From positions 3,431,102 through 3,495,101 of the forward strand of contig SMSO01000025.1 in NCBI GenBank assembly GCA_004764695.1: 64,000 nucleotides of DNA, written 5' to 3'. The notes below the pieces were generated by a model that saw nothing but the letters and a program-made list of their open reading frames with translations, searched no databases and had not been told where the DNA came from. Below, piece by piece: positions 11,177-22,034 of the stretch; position 1 is the stretch's first letter, and every line of letters begins with the position of its first letter. This DNA comes from Schizochytrium sp. TIO01 (Eukaryota > Sar > Bigyra > Thraustochytrida > Thraustochytriidae). Position numbers and translations under genes: made by a program.

Positions 11177-12103
11177 TCACCGATGTGTTGATTTTATAAT
11201 TTTTTTGCGAACACGTGCCCGCTCCTCAGCAATGATTCTCATGGACTCATGAAAAGGTGCTGTAGCTGATGCTCGGACCCAAGGTGGAGGTTGTTCCCGA
11301 AGCTGCTCAAAAGCTCGCGCATGTGCATAGTATAGGCTGCTCTCTGGATCTTTATATGGTGCTGGCACACCCGTAACTGCGCATAGTTTTCGTGAAGGGT
11401 ATCTTGGCGGCCCTGCTTTTGCGTTTATATAGTCCGGTGCGTCGAGTTCCTCAATTGAAGTCACCTCGCCAAGCTTGCGCGCATTTTCATCTAACAATAT
11501 TTCTGCAAGCGATCTAAGCTTTATCTTCGCCATGCGCTGCTTTTTCGAATTCGTTCCTGCGTTTGAGTTTGAGCTTACAGCTGCTGCTGCCACGGCTTTT
11601 GCTGTGCGCTGCTTCTTCTTTGGCCTTTTCGCAGTTTTTGTAGTCTTGGACCTCGCCCGCTTCGAGCCTCCACCAGAGTTGGTATGACCGCTTCCAGGGC
11701 CACCGCTACTGTTGCCACCCTTTTTTTTTGTCTTCCTAGAAGCGGAGCCAACATTGGCAGCAGAGTCTTCATCACTCATGCCGGAGTGATCTTCTGATTC
11801 AGATCCGAAATCATCATCGTTAATGAATTCATCAGAGTCTGCACCGTCATAGTCATTTTCGTTATCACCATCAAGAAGAGCGTCGCCGACGTTGGTGCTT
11901 TCAAGGCGCTCCAGGCGGCTTTCGCGTTTGCGTTGAAGAGAGTCTACACCGTCGTATGCAGTCCATCGCCGTGTTTTCTGCCGCCGGCCGCGCTTCTCTG
12001 CGTCTGCGCGGGTTGTACGCCGTCGACCGCCGCCATCGCCATCTGGCAGACGCACACCAAGCTCATCTTGGAGCGTGTCGCCCCAGCCGTCACGATTAAC
12101 CAT
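11177..12103 (-). CDS. YL1 C-terminal-domain protein, probable INO80C/Ies6-like or VPS72/Swc2-like chromatin-remodelling subunit
   Basis: A 308-residue protein from the first in-frame ATG (complement of 12101-12103, MVNRDGWGDTLQ). The frame is open 42 bases further, but with no ATG there. Order: a basic N-terminal region, a strongly acidic stretch (about 74-113, including DSDEFINDDDFGSESEDH), a Gly/Ser linker, and a Lys/Arg-rich nuclear-localisation-like block (about 147-168, KRARSKTTKTAKRPKKKQR). Then comes a YL1_C domain (about 234-271) with RKLCAVTGVPAPYKDP and YAHARAFEQLRE. YL1_C occurs in Ies6/INO80C of the INO80 remodeller and in Swc2/VPS72 of SWR1, which handles histone H2A.Z. The segment SLAEILLDENARKLGEV before the domain resembles Ies6. 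The acidic then basic N-terminal half and the ARAF motif resemble VPS72. I cannot choose between them. A nuclear location is expected. Confidence 0.78.
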   Translation of the reverse strand: MVNRDGWGDTLQDELGVRLPDGDGGGRRRTTRADAEKRGRRQKTRRWTAYDGVDSLQRKRESRLERLESTNVGDALLDGDNENDYDGADSDEFINDDDFGSESEDHSGMSDEDSAANVGSASRKTKKKGGNSSGGPGSGHTNSGGGSKRARSKTTKTAKRPKKKQRTAKAVAAAAVSSNSNAGTNSKKQRMAKIKLRSLAEILLDENARKLGEVTSIEELDAPDYINAKAGPPRYPSRKLCAVTGVPAPYKDPESSLYYAHARAFEQLREQPPPWVRASATAPFHESMRIIAEERARVRKKIIKSTHR

Positions 12104-12885
12104 TCGCGACAGCAGAAGAGGCAGCCTCGGTAGAAGCCAAGCCAAGAGGACACTGCCCTACAGTGGCTGCTCCCCAGGTCGCTTGAAAGTTTGTATGAAG
12201 TAGTTTTGATTGTTTTTATCTTTATTAGTATTTAACCTTTAAAAATTGCATTTCCGGATCGCGAGTTGCTGTGGCTCCAAGACATTTCAAAGATCATATC
12301 CTCAGAGAGGTTGCGCAAAAGGATGCCTTTGGCGGCGTGGAGATCGCGATCGACTACGTGGTTCCATTGAGGGCATGTAAAATCTTGGACTTTCCAAGCT
12401 CATTGTGAATGAAACCACATTCGTTGCAGGTTTTTTATTTGAAGTCTTCTCAGCAAATAACAAATTTACACCAGGGAAATAGCTCAGCGTTGTGAATGAG
12501 CGCTTGTCCAAATCCAAAGTGACCCCAATGACAAATTGTTCGAACTGTCTTGCTATAGGCCCGGTTTGTTGAATTGTTCATCATGTAGAATTATTTAATT
12601 TAGGTGAAACACAAAGTAAAACCCTGGTACACGAAAAAAGAATGGGTGAGTACATCTAGGATTTAAAAGGAAAGAGATGATTCCCCTTTGCTTGTTGCAA
12701 TCATTTCATTGAAATTGGTCATGGTAATGCACCTTGCGGCAAATTGCTAGATGTCCAGATCTCCTTAGATGAAGGAACAAAATGCAAGGTTTGACACTAG
12801 CATTATAACCTTTGGCTACTCCTTATCAAGTGAATTGGAAAACAAATATGAATGTAACAAACCAAAAACTGTAGACTTAGGTTAT
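12104..12885. other. Intergenic spacer
   Basis: Noncoding spacer between two minus-strand genes, AT-rich, without a supported frame, repeat or RNA gene. Confidence 0.5.
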
Positions 12886-13527
12886 TCAAAGGGGATAGAA
12901 TTCAATTTTTAAATCGAGATCGCTAAGGTCTTGTTTGGGAGCACTATCTGCCATGAGGGCATACAAAGAGGTATACTCACTGCATCCAGCTGCAATCATC
13001 TCTTCAGTTGCATCTTCGAACCAACGGTGCTCGCTCTCCTTTACGAAGCCTGCCTTTTCAATAACTTTCTGACTGCCAACGTTGGCATTGTTATGGCAGC
13101 AGAGCACTCGCTTGAAATGAAAGACCTCCCAACAAAGGTAAAGCATAATTTTTGTACTCACAGTCGCAAGACCCTTTTTGCTTTCTTGGGATCGCACCCA
13201 ATATCCCACTTCAACAACATGCTTACCCCACGCTCTGTGCATGAGCGCCACCGACCCAATGAACCGGCCTGCCCGAAACAAGTGGAACATATAATCTCCT
13301 TCATCGTCAAAGTACGCCTTAAACGCTGCAGCGAGTCGGCCATACTGTGCAGCAGGCGTCGCATTTTCTTCTGATGCCCAGCACATGAAGGGAGCCATAT
13401 CCGGCAAGCTTTCCTTCAACGCCTCACACATTTCAGGCGCATGGTCCGGTGAAGCGGGTACGAAGAAGTAATCCTCACCACAGTACTGGAAAGTAATCTT
13501 CCGCGGGATCTTTGTTTTCAAAGTCAT
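12886..13527 (-). CDS. GNAT-family N-acetyltransferase, RimJ/RimL-like
   Basis: The 213-residue product is a single GNAT domain of the Acetyltransf_3 (RimJ/RimL) type. The central strand VEVGYWVRS (105-113) leads into the acetyl-CoA pyrophosphate-binding turn SKKGLATVSTK (117-127), a variant of R/Q-x-x-G-x-G/A. Motif B follows as NNANVGSQKVIEKAGFVKES (146-165), the typical Asn-x-x-S...GF ending of this subfamily. Family members acetylate protein N-termini, amino sugars, aminoglycosides or small metabolites, and the substrate cannot be told from sequence. No signal peptide or membrane segment is visible, so it is probably cytosolic. The compact domain with no eukaryotic extension is more typical of bacterial RimJ/RimL proteins than of the Naa complexes, which makes an old transfer from bacteria possible. 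Confidence 0.88.
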   Translation of the reverse strand: MTLKTKIPRKITFQYCGEDYFFVPASPDHAPEMCEALKESLPDMAPFMCWASEENATPAAQYGRLAAAFKAYFDDEGDYMFHLFRAGRFIGSVALMHRAWGKHVVEVGYWVRSQESKKGLATVSTKIMLYLCWEVFHFKRVLCCHNNANVGSQKVIEKAGFVKESEHRWFEDATEEMIAAGCSEYTSLYALMADSAPKQDLSDLDLKIEFYPL

Positions 13528-16500
13528 TTCTAGACCTCAGTATGTGCTGCACTACCTTATTCTCTTTGCTTTATCTCTTACCCCTCTCCTATTCTATTGT
13601 CTTTCGCATCCCCTCGATTCTTTGGAGAAAGGTGCTGCCTACGTTTCAGGTTTGTTCATGGCTGTGACTATGAAGTAAGCAGAAAAAATTGTACTACAAT
13701 AATGTTCGCTATTTCCCACATGGGTACTAGCAAGGACCTATATGAAACCTAATAAGTACTCCCTATTTCCCACATGGGTACTAGCAAGGACCTATATAAA
13801 ACCTAATAAGTACTCCCGGAACTCCTCGCGGAACGGAGATGGCACCATATGAGAAGACCCATTTGGGGAAACGTTCTTGGAAATGCATGAGGTGGCTGAA
13901 CCGGGCTCGTGTTCTACAGCTGAACTGTCTGCACGCTGTAGTTAGTCACAAACTATGGATTAGAGTCCTTTCTGCCGATATCAAGAGAGTGCCATACATG
14001 CTCCAACTTTTACTTTGGTTGATATGGAGCATTCCTAGATTGTTCTCTGTACTGGTTCTACAACGAATTTGGAGGAGGAAGGACCAAGGAAAATACAACA
14101 CGGTGACAATCCTCTTTCCAAGTTTCTGAATAATAAAGTTTGGCCAATATAAGTGATCCGCCTGTAGTATAATTTGAAAGCATACTCTTAACTGGGGTTA
14201 TATATTTACTTTGGGTTCACTCATTTAGAAAAAAACGATTCAAAGTGTACATGTCTTTTCCTGCAGCCCCGTACTTCACAGCCTCCACTCTTGCATTGTT
14301 TTCTCTTTACAAGCTCTTACAGTCAATAATTTGTCCAAGCTAATTGTATTCCTGTAAGAATAACGTTTGTAGCCTGCTTTGCAGAAAAAGGTACGGAATG
14401 AATCTGATGATCCCCTTTATAATTAAAAACACTCGACCATCCATAAACCAACTCCGGAAATTCAAATAACGCATCCTTGGCCACTGCAACTTAATACACG
14501 ACTTTGACGTTGATTCTCTTACGAGATAGTAGACTACACATCGAATTAACGCAGTCTAACATTGGAGGATGAGCATTTTCTGCAAATTACGTTTGATCAG
14601 CTAGAAATTGAATGGCAAGGCGAACTTCAAACACTGAAAGGACTTGAAGACTTCGGAAAGGGTCTTATTTTAATGCTATTAGAATTAGCAATCTGCTGGC
14701 CCCGAAGATGAATAGAAAGTGGACTATTGAAGTAATTCAAATAATATGTTTGTTGATATCAACAGGCAAACACAAATGCGGATAGGACAAAGTAAGAGCC
14801 CTTAGGAATCATGTTTGGGATTCAAGGACACTAGGGCACGCTCAGAAACCTACATACGCATTTTAACTGATGAAGATTAAACTAGAAGCATGTTCGACAC
14901 GATTGCAATGCGTGGGGATCTATATATAGAATCACAACCTTGCATGTCGTCTTTATGAGATGGCTAAGTTCATAATATATTGTACACGCTAGTCAATGAT
15001 GTTTAGCTTTTGCGTGAGATTGCAAAACAGGCCGAGCCCTAACTCAAAAAGATGAACCATCTTCTTGAGCTCATACGACGCTTATTCTAGTTGTTCTCAG
15101 TGAACACCTCAAGCATAACAAGTCTCAGCATTCAAGAGTGTTCTAGTCGGTACGCGAAGATATATTTCACCTGCATCATACATGATAGAAACTATGCCAA
15201 CTCATTGTCTCAACCATCGATGAAGATTCTAACCATAAACGTTTTTGAACATATAGTATACTTGAGCCCCACGGCTTTGCAAACACCTGTCTGATTGTCC
15301 AGCCTTGTTCCTTTACGAGTTCTGAGGCTTTGTTTCTCAGAATTGTGAACCAAGGAAGTTGAGAATATTCTCGCCCCCAATTCTTTGACTGTAAATTCCA
15401 GCTATGGTTGAATCTTTTGTCAGGTGAGTAAACCATGAACACATTCGGGCTAGCATGTCATCTATTTATTTGATCCGAATAGACCATGTCTATAGGCTGA
15501 ATCAAAAGCATGAACCTATTACTCTTTCAAAGAAGACTGAGTTGAAGTTCCGAGAAAATGACAGGACAATAATTGCAAACAGGAAACCTAGCAACATTAA
15601 TACCGCCGAACAAAAGAATTGACTGTTCCATAAACGCTTCGTAAATTATCTGTGAGGGTTCATCACCTTGGCTCTTCTACGAATAAATATGAACTAAACA
15701 GATGTAAAGAAAATTGCAGAACATGTTTTATTCCATTACTATATGCAATAAATGTCCTGTTTCTGTGACCATCAAGACTTCACAAGTTTGACTTCTGACC
15801 TATTTTAAATATGGTCCGAAAGACCCCGTCTTCCAACCACTACCTGCTTTATGATTGCTTCTGTCTCTGGCACTTGGATCAACTGAGCACATTCTCTGGA
15901 CAAGTTGCTGATTGTGATGTTTGTTACGAATATTCTATCAACGCCTAGCTCATTCGTGCTCTAAAGGTAAATAACAATTCCTCTGTACTAATATATTTCC
16001 TGCTAGACACAACAAATGTATATGTATATATATTTCACTTATGAACAAACGCATGGCCAGTCACAAGGATTTGGAAAAAAAAGAATGTTCTTCAGGATGA
16101 GAAATAGAATCTTTCTTGAGAAACAAGAAACTTGAATATTCAACATATTGCTTGGTTGAGCTATCCTAAGAACAGTTTGCACCATGGAATGTTTCATCTG
16201 CCCATATTTAGACTCGGTGCTCACGCTGTAGCAGAAAACTCCTGAAAAGGGTGAGAGATCAGTAAATATATACTCCTTATTCTCCATTACTTTCCTTGTG
16301 TGGTACATTTGTTGCGAATGCATGCATGGAACGCAGCTTCGCCTGCGTTTAGAAGAAGCTGGGACTCATCACAAAATGGCTCAGTAGTGTTTTGCAAGAA
16401 TCGAAAAGAAATAAAAAAGGTTCAATGAAAATAGGTACACAGGATTTAATGATTTACGTATTACACAACAGAAGACAAGGAGCCATAGATATATTGAATG

Positions 16501-16605
16501 TGCTCAATACTTGTCATCGGGGATAGGATATTTGTGGGGGGCAAGCACCTGCTCATTTTGGTTTATCAGACGAGAGGGTGCTCAATCAGAGGGTTTCAAA
16601 TAAAT
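13528..16605. other. AT-rich noncoding region
   Basis: Three kilobases without a supported gene. Apart from a two-copy 54-bp repeat (13709-13816) it has almost no simple repeats. Frames such as the one at 13839-14129 have no family features, and I do not count them as genes. Confidence 0.55.
13709..13816. repeat. Two-copy 54-bp tandem repeat
   Basis: Unit 13709-13762 (beginning CTATTTCCCACATGGGTACT) is repeated at 13763-13816 with one difference (TATGAAACC versus TATAAAACC). It contains the palindrome CCCACATGGG-like core and lies about 180-290 bp upstream of the acetyltransferase gene start. Confidence 0.93.
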
Positions 16606-17346
16606 TCACAGCAGTTCAAATTGCCGACTTTGGTCGGCTGTAAACATGATTCTCCGGCGCGGGCTCGGGCTGGGGCTAGATGTAACAGAGCTCGAGGAGG
16701 ATGGAGGTCGTGTGACGGTATTAGCCTGGCGGAACCAGCGAGCACGAATCTCGTTGGGTGTGTCCGAGCGGTTGCGCGGCGTAGGAGGGTGGGGCACAAG
16801 ACCATTGGCTGGGCGCAAACTCGGTGAGGTAATTGACGAGTCTGAGTACTTACGGCGAGGAGAAACAATAAACTCATCGACACTGTCGCCGAGGCTGCTG
16901 TTAGGCTGCTGCAGGCGCTCAAACTCATTGCAAAAGGTTTTGGCAAGCTGGTATACCTCTGTAAGATCTGCTGCTGCTGCTGCTGCTGTTGGTGATGAAC
17001 TCGCAGCAATGCGCTGGGCTCTTGGAGTTGGGTTTTTGCATGAGAAGGATTCCTCCTGGTACTGCTGAACGGACTGGAGGGATTTTGTGCGAGACGAGAG
17101 TGATGATGTGGAGGAGATTGAGCCGAGATACAATGGGCTGCAAGCACTCTGAGGTTCCACAGGTTTGGCTTCCTCTGCTGAAGGTTGTGCAGGGTCAAGT
17201 GCCTCAATAGTGAGGTTGCTCACTTCCTGGAGAGTCCTCCGCTTGCAGCGCAGGGCTCTGCGAGACACCGACTTTTCCTCCATCGTGGGTGCGGCGCTGT
17301 TTGCCCTGCGTCTGGAGTTGACACTGAAGCCTGTGTAAACTGTCAT
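16606..17346 (-). CDS. Serine/proline-rich, probably disordered protein of unknown function
   Basis: A 246-residue frame starting MTVYTGFSVNSRRRANSAAP. It is dominated by Ser, Pro, Arg and Thr with many proline-directed sites (PPTPRNRSDTPNE, SPRRKYSDSSITSPS, SSPSPSPRRR), as in substrates of CDK/MAP-type kinases. One short segment looks ordered: DLTEVYQLAKTFCNEFERLQ (127-146), a probable amphipathic helix. It directly follows a poly-Ala tract encoded by seven CTG/CAG units (16968-16988). A second frame on the same strand is also open across much of the gene (it reads polyglutamine through the tract). I prefer this one because it has an ATG, a longer extent and a coherent composition. The family is unrecognised. 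Upstream, 17347-17378 holds TTG/TTGTTG repeats that would fall in the 5' leader. Confidence 0.6.
   Translation of the reverse strand: MTVYTGFSVNSRRRANSAAPTMEEKSVSRRALRCKRRTLQEVSNLTIEALDPAQPSAEEAKPVEPQSACSPLYLGSISSTSSLSSRTKSLQSVQQYQEESFSCKNPTPRAQRIAASSSPTAAAAAADLTEVYQLAKTFCNEFERLQQPNSSLGDSVDEFIVSPRRKYSDSSITSPSLRPANGLVPHPPTPRNRSDTPNEIRARWFRQANTVTRPPSSSSSVTSSPSPSPRRRIMFTADQSRQFELL
16968..16988. repeat. CTG/CAG trinucleotide tract inside a coding region
   Basis: Seven CTG units; in the preferred minus-strand frame they encode alanine (GCA register), in another frame glutamine. A site where protein length could vary between strains. Confidence 0.85.
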
Positions 17347-19221
17347 GTTGTTATTGTTGTTGTTGCTGCTGCTGCCAACTTCTCTCTGTTCGTAGAATTG
17401 GTGCTGTTGCTCTTCAAGTTTAGGTTCTGCTTCTCGCTCGCTTGCTTGCTTGGCAAGGCAAGTCGATCAACCAAAGCAGGCACAACGGTGTCTAGCTTGC
17501 TTGTGCACTGCTAAAGCTAGGTACCTAGCTAGTAGTAGTAGTCGCAAGCAATTTGCTATCGTGTGTACGCTCAACAAGACCTTCCTACAAGGTACCAAGC
17601 AAATGCCTTGTGGTGGTGGTGCTCTGCTGTTGCTGTTGTTGGTGTTTTGGGTTTGCTTTCCTCAGCGCCCAGGTTCCTCTTTCTTTCTCTTTCCTTTCCT
17701 TTCTTCTCTCTACTCTTTCCTATTATAGTAGATATAGACTGCACAATTTCTTTTCTTTCTCTCATATCATTTCTATTTCTCCATTGAACATATATGTAAA
17801 AGAAGCGTATTCTTTTCTCTTGTGAGTGACGGGTCTTTCGGCGTTTATGTTTTCCTTTACGCTCGCGCGTGCAGACACAAAGAAAGAAGACTAAAACAAA
17901 ACTTTCTGGTTTAAAGCTCTTTATTCACTTTTTATATCAAAAGTTTTTCCGAGTCATGAGACAGGAGGAAACTTTTAATTCAAAAGGATCTTTCTTGGAA
18001 AACAAACATAATACTTTAATCAGTCATTAAAGAGACAATAGTCATTAAAGAGAAAAGGAAATAAATAAAGAAAGAAAGGCTGAAAGAAAGAAAGACAGGC
18101 TGTTTGTGTCTAGTTAGACCTGGGGCTTCATATCCTCTGTTACTTTACTGCCGCGAAAACAGGAAGAGGCGAGGAGAAGGAAGGAAGGAAGGAAACAAAG
18201 AAAAAAAGAAAGAAGAGCCCATCGAGAATGAGTAGCCAGAATATGGTAAGCTCCTACCTATCGCTGTCTTCCAGGACGCGGGTCGTTAACTAACTAGTTG
18301 GCTCGTGAGCTCGCTAGAGCGTGGTGGCCGTCTGTTATGAGCTAGCCAGCTTCACTCCTGCTTGCTCGCTTGCTTTCTAGTACGGAGGGAGGAAGAAATG
18401 GTAGCTGGCCTAGCGAAGCTTGCTTGTTTCTAAATAAATTATAGATCGAATGATTCAACGATTCAACGAGCGATGGCTATTTAAAAAATAAATTATAAAA
18501 ATAAATAAAAAGGGAGCGAAAGAAAGAACTGAAAGACCCGCTAGATAATCAAGTACGCAAACGGTGTCTTTCTTTCTGTTTCTTTCACCCCTTTTCTTTC
18601 TCATGCTATTTTTTTTGTGGGAAGGTTGGTACCCATGTCTTGTTAATAGTCGTTTGATTTCTTCCGCCATCATTGCAAGCTTAGTTAAAAGTTAAAACCA
18701 ACTTCTATTGCTCTCTATTCTATTTCCATAAAATACGCCCAGATCCCAGCTAAAGTAAAGAATTGGCAAGGTCCAACAACAGAATAGAAACATGAGCTCC
18801 TTCTGCTGTCGCTTGCTAGAGAGTATCACAATAACAGTCAGTACGCAGTAGAAAGCATAGAAAGCACTCCGTTTCTTCTCTCCATACCTTGAGATGGATG
18901 GTATGAGTCATCATTGGTGTCAAATGAATGAATGAGATTGACTGCAGTGACTGCCGATTGAAGCGTGGGAAGAAGAGGCGGGAGGAGGGCGGATGTGTGT
19001 CTTTCGCTTCTTTCAGGTTACCTGCATTGGCTTCAAACCGCTTCGCAGCCGCGCCTCTTCCTCCTCCTCCCTCCTTCCCTCTGGACTTGCACAAGCAAGC
19101 AAGCAAGCAAGCAAGTGCCACTCATCAGCCAGCTAGCTGCTGCTCAGCTCCTTCGATTTCACCGCTGCGGTCCCTCCTCTTCTTCTTCTTCGAGCGCTCT
19201 GCCTCTTCTTTGCCTCTGCAC

Positions 19222-19226
19222 AAACA

Positions 19227-19277
<51 letters not shown>

Positions 19278-19300
19278 AGGAAAGAAAGAAAGAAGGAAAG
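19222..19300. repeat. GAAA/GAAG microsatellite
   Basis: Tandem AAAG units with occasional AAGG variants. Confidence 0.95.
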
Positions 19301-19403
19301 CTGTCCACTGATTGTATTTACGCGTGAGAGGAAACGGAGCACAACTGTTTCTTTGGAGCCACTCTCACGAGTGCAAGTGGGTGCGTGTTTTGGGTGATCG
19401 AGT

Positions 19404-19535
19404 GTTCGTTCGTTCGTTTGTATATTTGTTTGTTTGTTTGTTTGTTTGTTCGTTCGTTCGTTTGTATATTTGTTTGTTTGTTTGTTTGTTTGTTCGTTCG
19501 TTCGTTTGTATATTTGTTTGTTTGTTTGTTTGTTT
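19404..19535. repeat. Higher-order repeat: three 44-bp units built from TTCG, TTTG and TATATTTG
   Basis: A block of TTCG units, then TTTGTATATTTG, then TTTG units recurs with a spacing of 44 bp. The TATAT landmarks are at 19421, 19465 and 19509. It is a microsatellite organised into a longer repeating unit. Confidence 0.9.
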
Positions 19536-21674
19536 GTTTGTTTGTGTATTTATCTATTTATCTATCTATTCATTTTTTGACTGATTGATTGATTGATTTG
19601 TGTGTATGGCCTTTTCTGGCTTGGAAGAGGATACCAACGTCTGGAAAGGTCACTCACTCACTCGCTCAGTCGATCTTAGATTCACCCCCGCGGACAGGAT
19701 CTCGGGTCCGCTCTGCACCAAGGTACGCACGCGGTCCCTCACCCGTTCCCTCTTTCGATGCGGTCGCAGGCCAGGTTCTCCTTCCTCACTTCACAGCACT
19801 CAGTGCTTCGTTTGTTGATACACATGCAATGTTGTGCATGGTAGTATACATACATACATACATACTTATATATATATATACATACTGTGATGGTGTATGA
19901 TCGATGAGAGCAAACTTCGGATTCGAGCATAGGCTCCTTCAATTATTCACTTTGGCTGGCAAAGGCCGCAGTATAAGAGATACATTGTCTCTGAGCAGGC
20001 GGTTAAGGTGCATGGTTTGATTTAGTTGGTGTTGTGGTGATTGATGGCCGTGTGCAATGAGCGAAGTGGGCAAATCAGGCGCTTATGATGGGCATGCTTG
20101 TTCACAAATGATTTATCTAACGATGGACCTGGGGAGTAGATGGGCTCTTCCTTTCTATATCTACTTTAGGTTCTTCTTCTTTTATCTAGCTTCCACTTCC
20201 ATTTTCCGAACTAAACGATTGTTTATCCACATCCTGGCGATTTAACTTTTAATTTGTTAAAAAAATAAATTTAAAAAAATACTATAATTTGTTTTCAGAG
20301 TTCTGTTAAAAATTGAACGAGCTGCGTTTTCAACTTTTGCAATCAAAGTTTTCCCGAGGCTCTGTTATTTTCTTTTAGAATAAAAAATAAATTTCAAAAC
20401 GTTAAAAAAGAAAACTAAAAACTAAAATTGTTCTTTTTTTAGTTCGATAGCTTCAAAAATAAATAGCATGGAGGTTTTCCCGAGATCAATGAAAATACAG
20501 AAACTGAAAAAGTCTTCTCGAAGACCACCACCAACAACTCAGAACGTTCCCTTCTCGCCTTTAGCCCTCTCCTTTCGGTTTTATCGTTTCCGTGCACTCC
20601 TGTCGCCTGCCAATTAATCAATCAACCGGCCAACCGGCCAATCGACATGAAGCGAGCAGAGCGGATCGGCACAACCAATTCCATGGGCTTCTTCGTCAAC
20701 TGTCTCCTGGCATTTCATATATTCAGAGCCGCCAGCTTTTGCTCGGCGGCTTCTTTCATTCGCGCTCTCTTCTTCTTCTTACGAAAAGCGCCTTCAAATA
20801 AACATTTACTTACATTCCTTCTTTATGAGTTGACGAATTAATTAATTAATTAATTATTTGATTTTGTGTGATCTGCCTCCTACTTGGCTGGCTAGCTAAC
20901 TAACTAGGCGCGCTATCCCAGAGAGGCCTCTCTGTTCCCAGAGAAAGAAAGCCAAACTGAGAAACAAAGAGAGACATGCGAGCTGTTTCAAACGGAGCCG
21001 CGGCTCTCTCTGTCTGTTCCAGTGCCAGATATCGCCTTCGGGTCCTCCTCCTCCTTCTTCTTCTTCTTCTCTTGCTGCGCCTTGGTCCTGGAGAGAGGAG
21101 CTGAGCCAGCGAGCGAGCGTCCTCTTCTCTGCGGCTCTCTCATGGACTTTTCTTTTCGTCTTTCCTTTTCGTTCTTTCTTTTCCGGCGCAGCTGACTGAG
21201 CCGTTCTTTCTGCCCCTCTGTCCCTCTGTCCCTCTGTCTCTGTCTCTCTCTGTTTGGCTGACTAGTTTTATCCTCACAAGTTTAGAAAGAACTCCTCTCG
21301 AGTCTTGTTACTTGAAAATACAAAGAGATAGATAGATCCCTCTCCTCTGCATAAATAGAGTTGAAAAACAACCTGAAGAGATAGATAGATCAATCAATCA
21401 ATCAGTCAGTCAATCAATCAATCAATCCACTCCCTCCCACTTAGCCAGTTGTTGGCCAGTGAGCGAACGTACGCGCTTGCTTAATATAGGCAGTCTGCAG
21501 CGTGAACAAGAGCACAGCCGCGGGGGCGCAGACTCCCTCTCGCTCGAAAAGGGGTTTTCTGGAAAGTTTACTTTACTTTACTCTCTTCAGTTCCATGGTT
21601 GCCGTCAAGAGCTGAGATGTCTAGTTCTCGTTCATGGCTACGATACCATTGCTCCGCTGGTTCTTCCTTTTACC

Positions 21675-21710
21675 CATTCATTCATTCATTCATTCATTCA
21701 TTCATTCATT
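21675..21710. repeat. ATTC microsatellite
   Basis: About nine uninterrupted units. Confidence 0.92.
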
Positions 21711-21963
21711 GATTTAGAGCGTCGAGTTCAAGGAATGAACCCTCACCGCTGTCAAGCAGACAGAAGATATTTATTTATTTGATCTATCTTGGCCAGCCAG
21801 GCAGGAAACCGATGTCCGTTCTGCTGCTCGATAACAGTGCTGACGTGGTGCTTCAACTTGCTCGATCGAAATCCTCAAAGTCATCCATGAGTTTTCTGGG
21901 CAAACGATGCCTGTCTGATCTTGCGTCACTATATTGTACATGCTCGCTATTTGTTTAGTCTAT

Positions 21964-22034
21964 TTGTTTATTTATTTGTTTGTTTGTTTGTTTGTTTGTT
22001 TGTTTGTTTGTTTGTTTGTTTGTTTGTTTGTTTA
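21964..22034. repeat. GTTT microsatellite
   Basis: Long GTTT array with a few TTTA variants at its left edge; related imperfect units continue to about 22085. Confidence 0.92.

Noticed and set aside
12104-12145. A longer N-terminus for the YL1-domain protein
   Set aside because: The extra 14 codons begin with TTG, not ATG; the first in-frame ATG is the complement of 12101-12103.
13839-14129. 96-codon plus-strand frame
   Set aside because: No family feature, AT-rich surroundings and no supporting context; length is compatible with chance.
16596-17207. Alternative 203-codon minus-strand frame with polyglutamine
   Set aside because: It overlaps the longer ATG-initiated frame and is probably its shadow; composition is less coherent.
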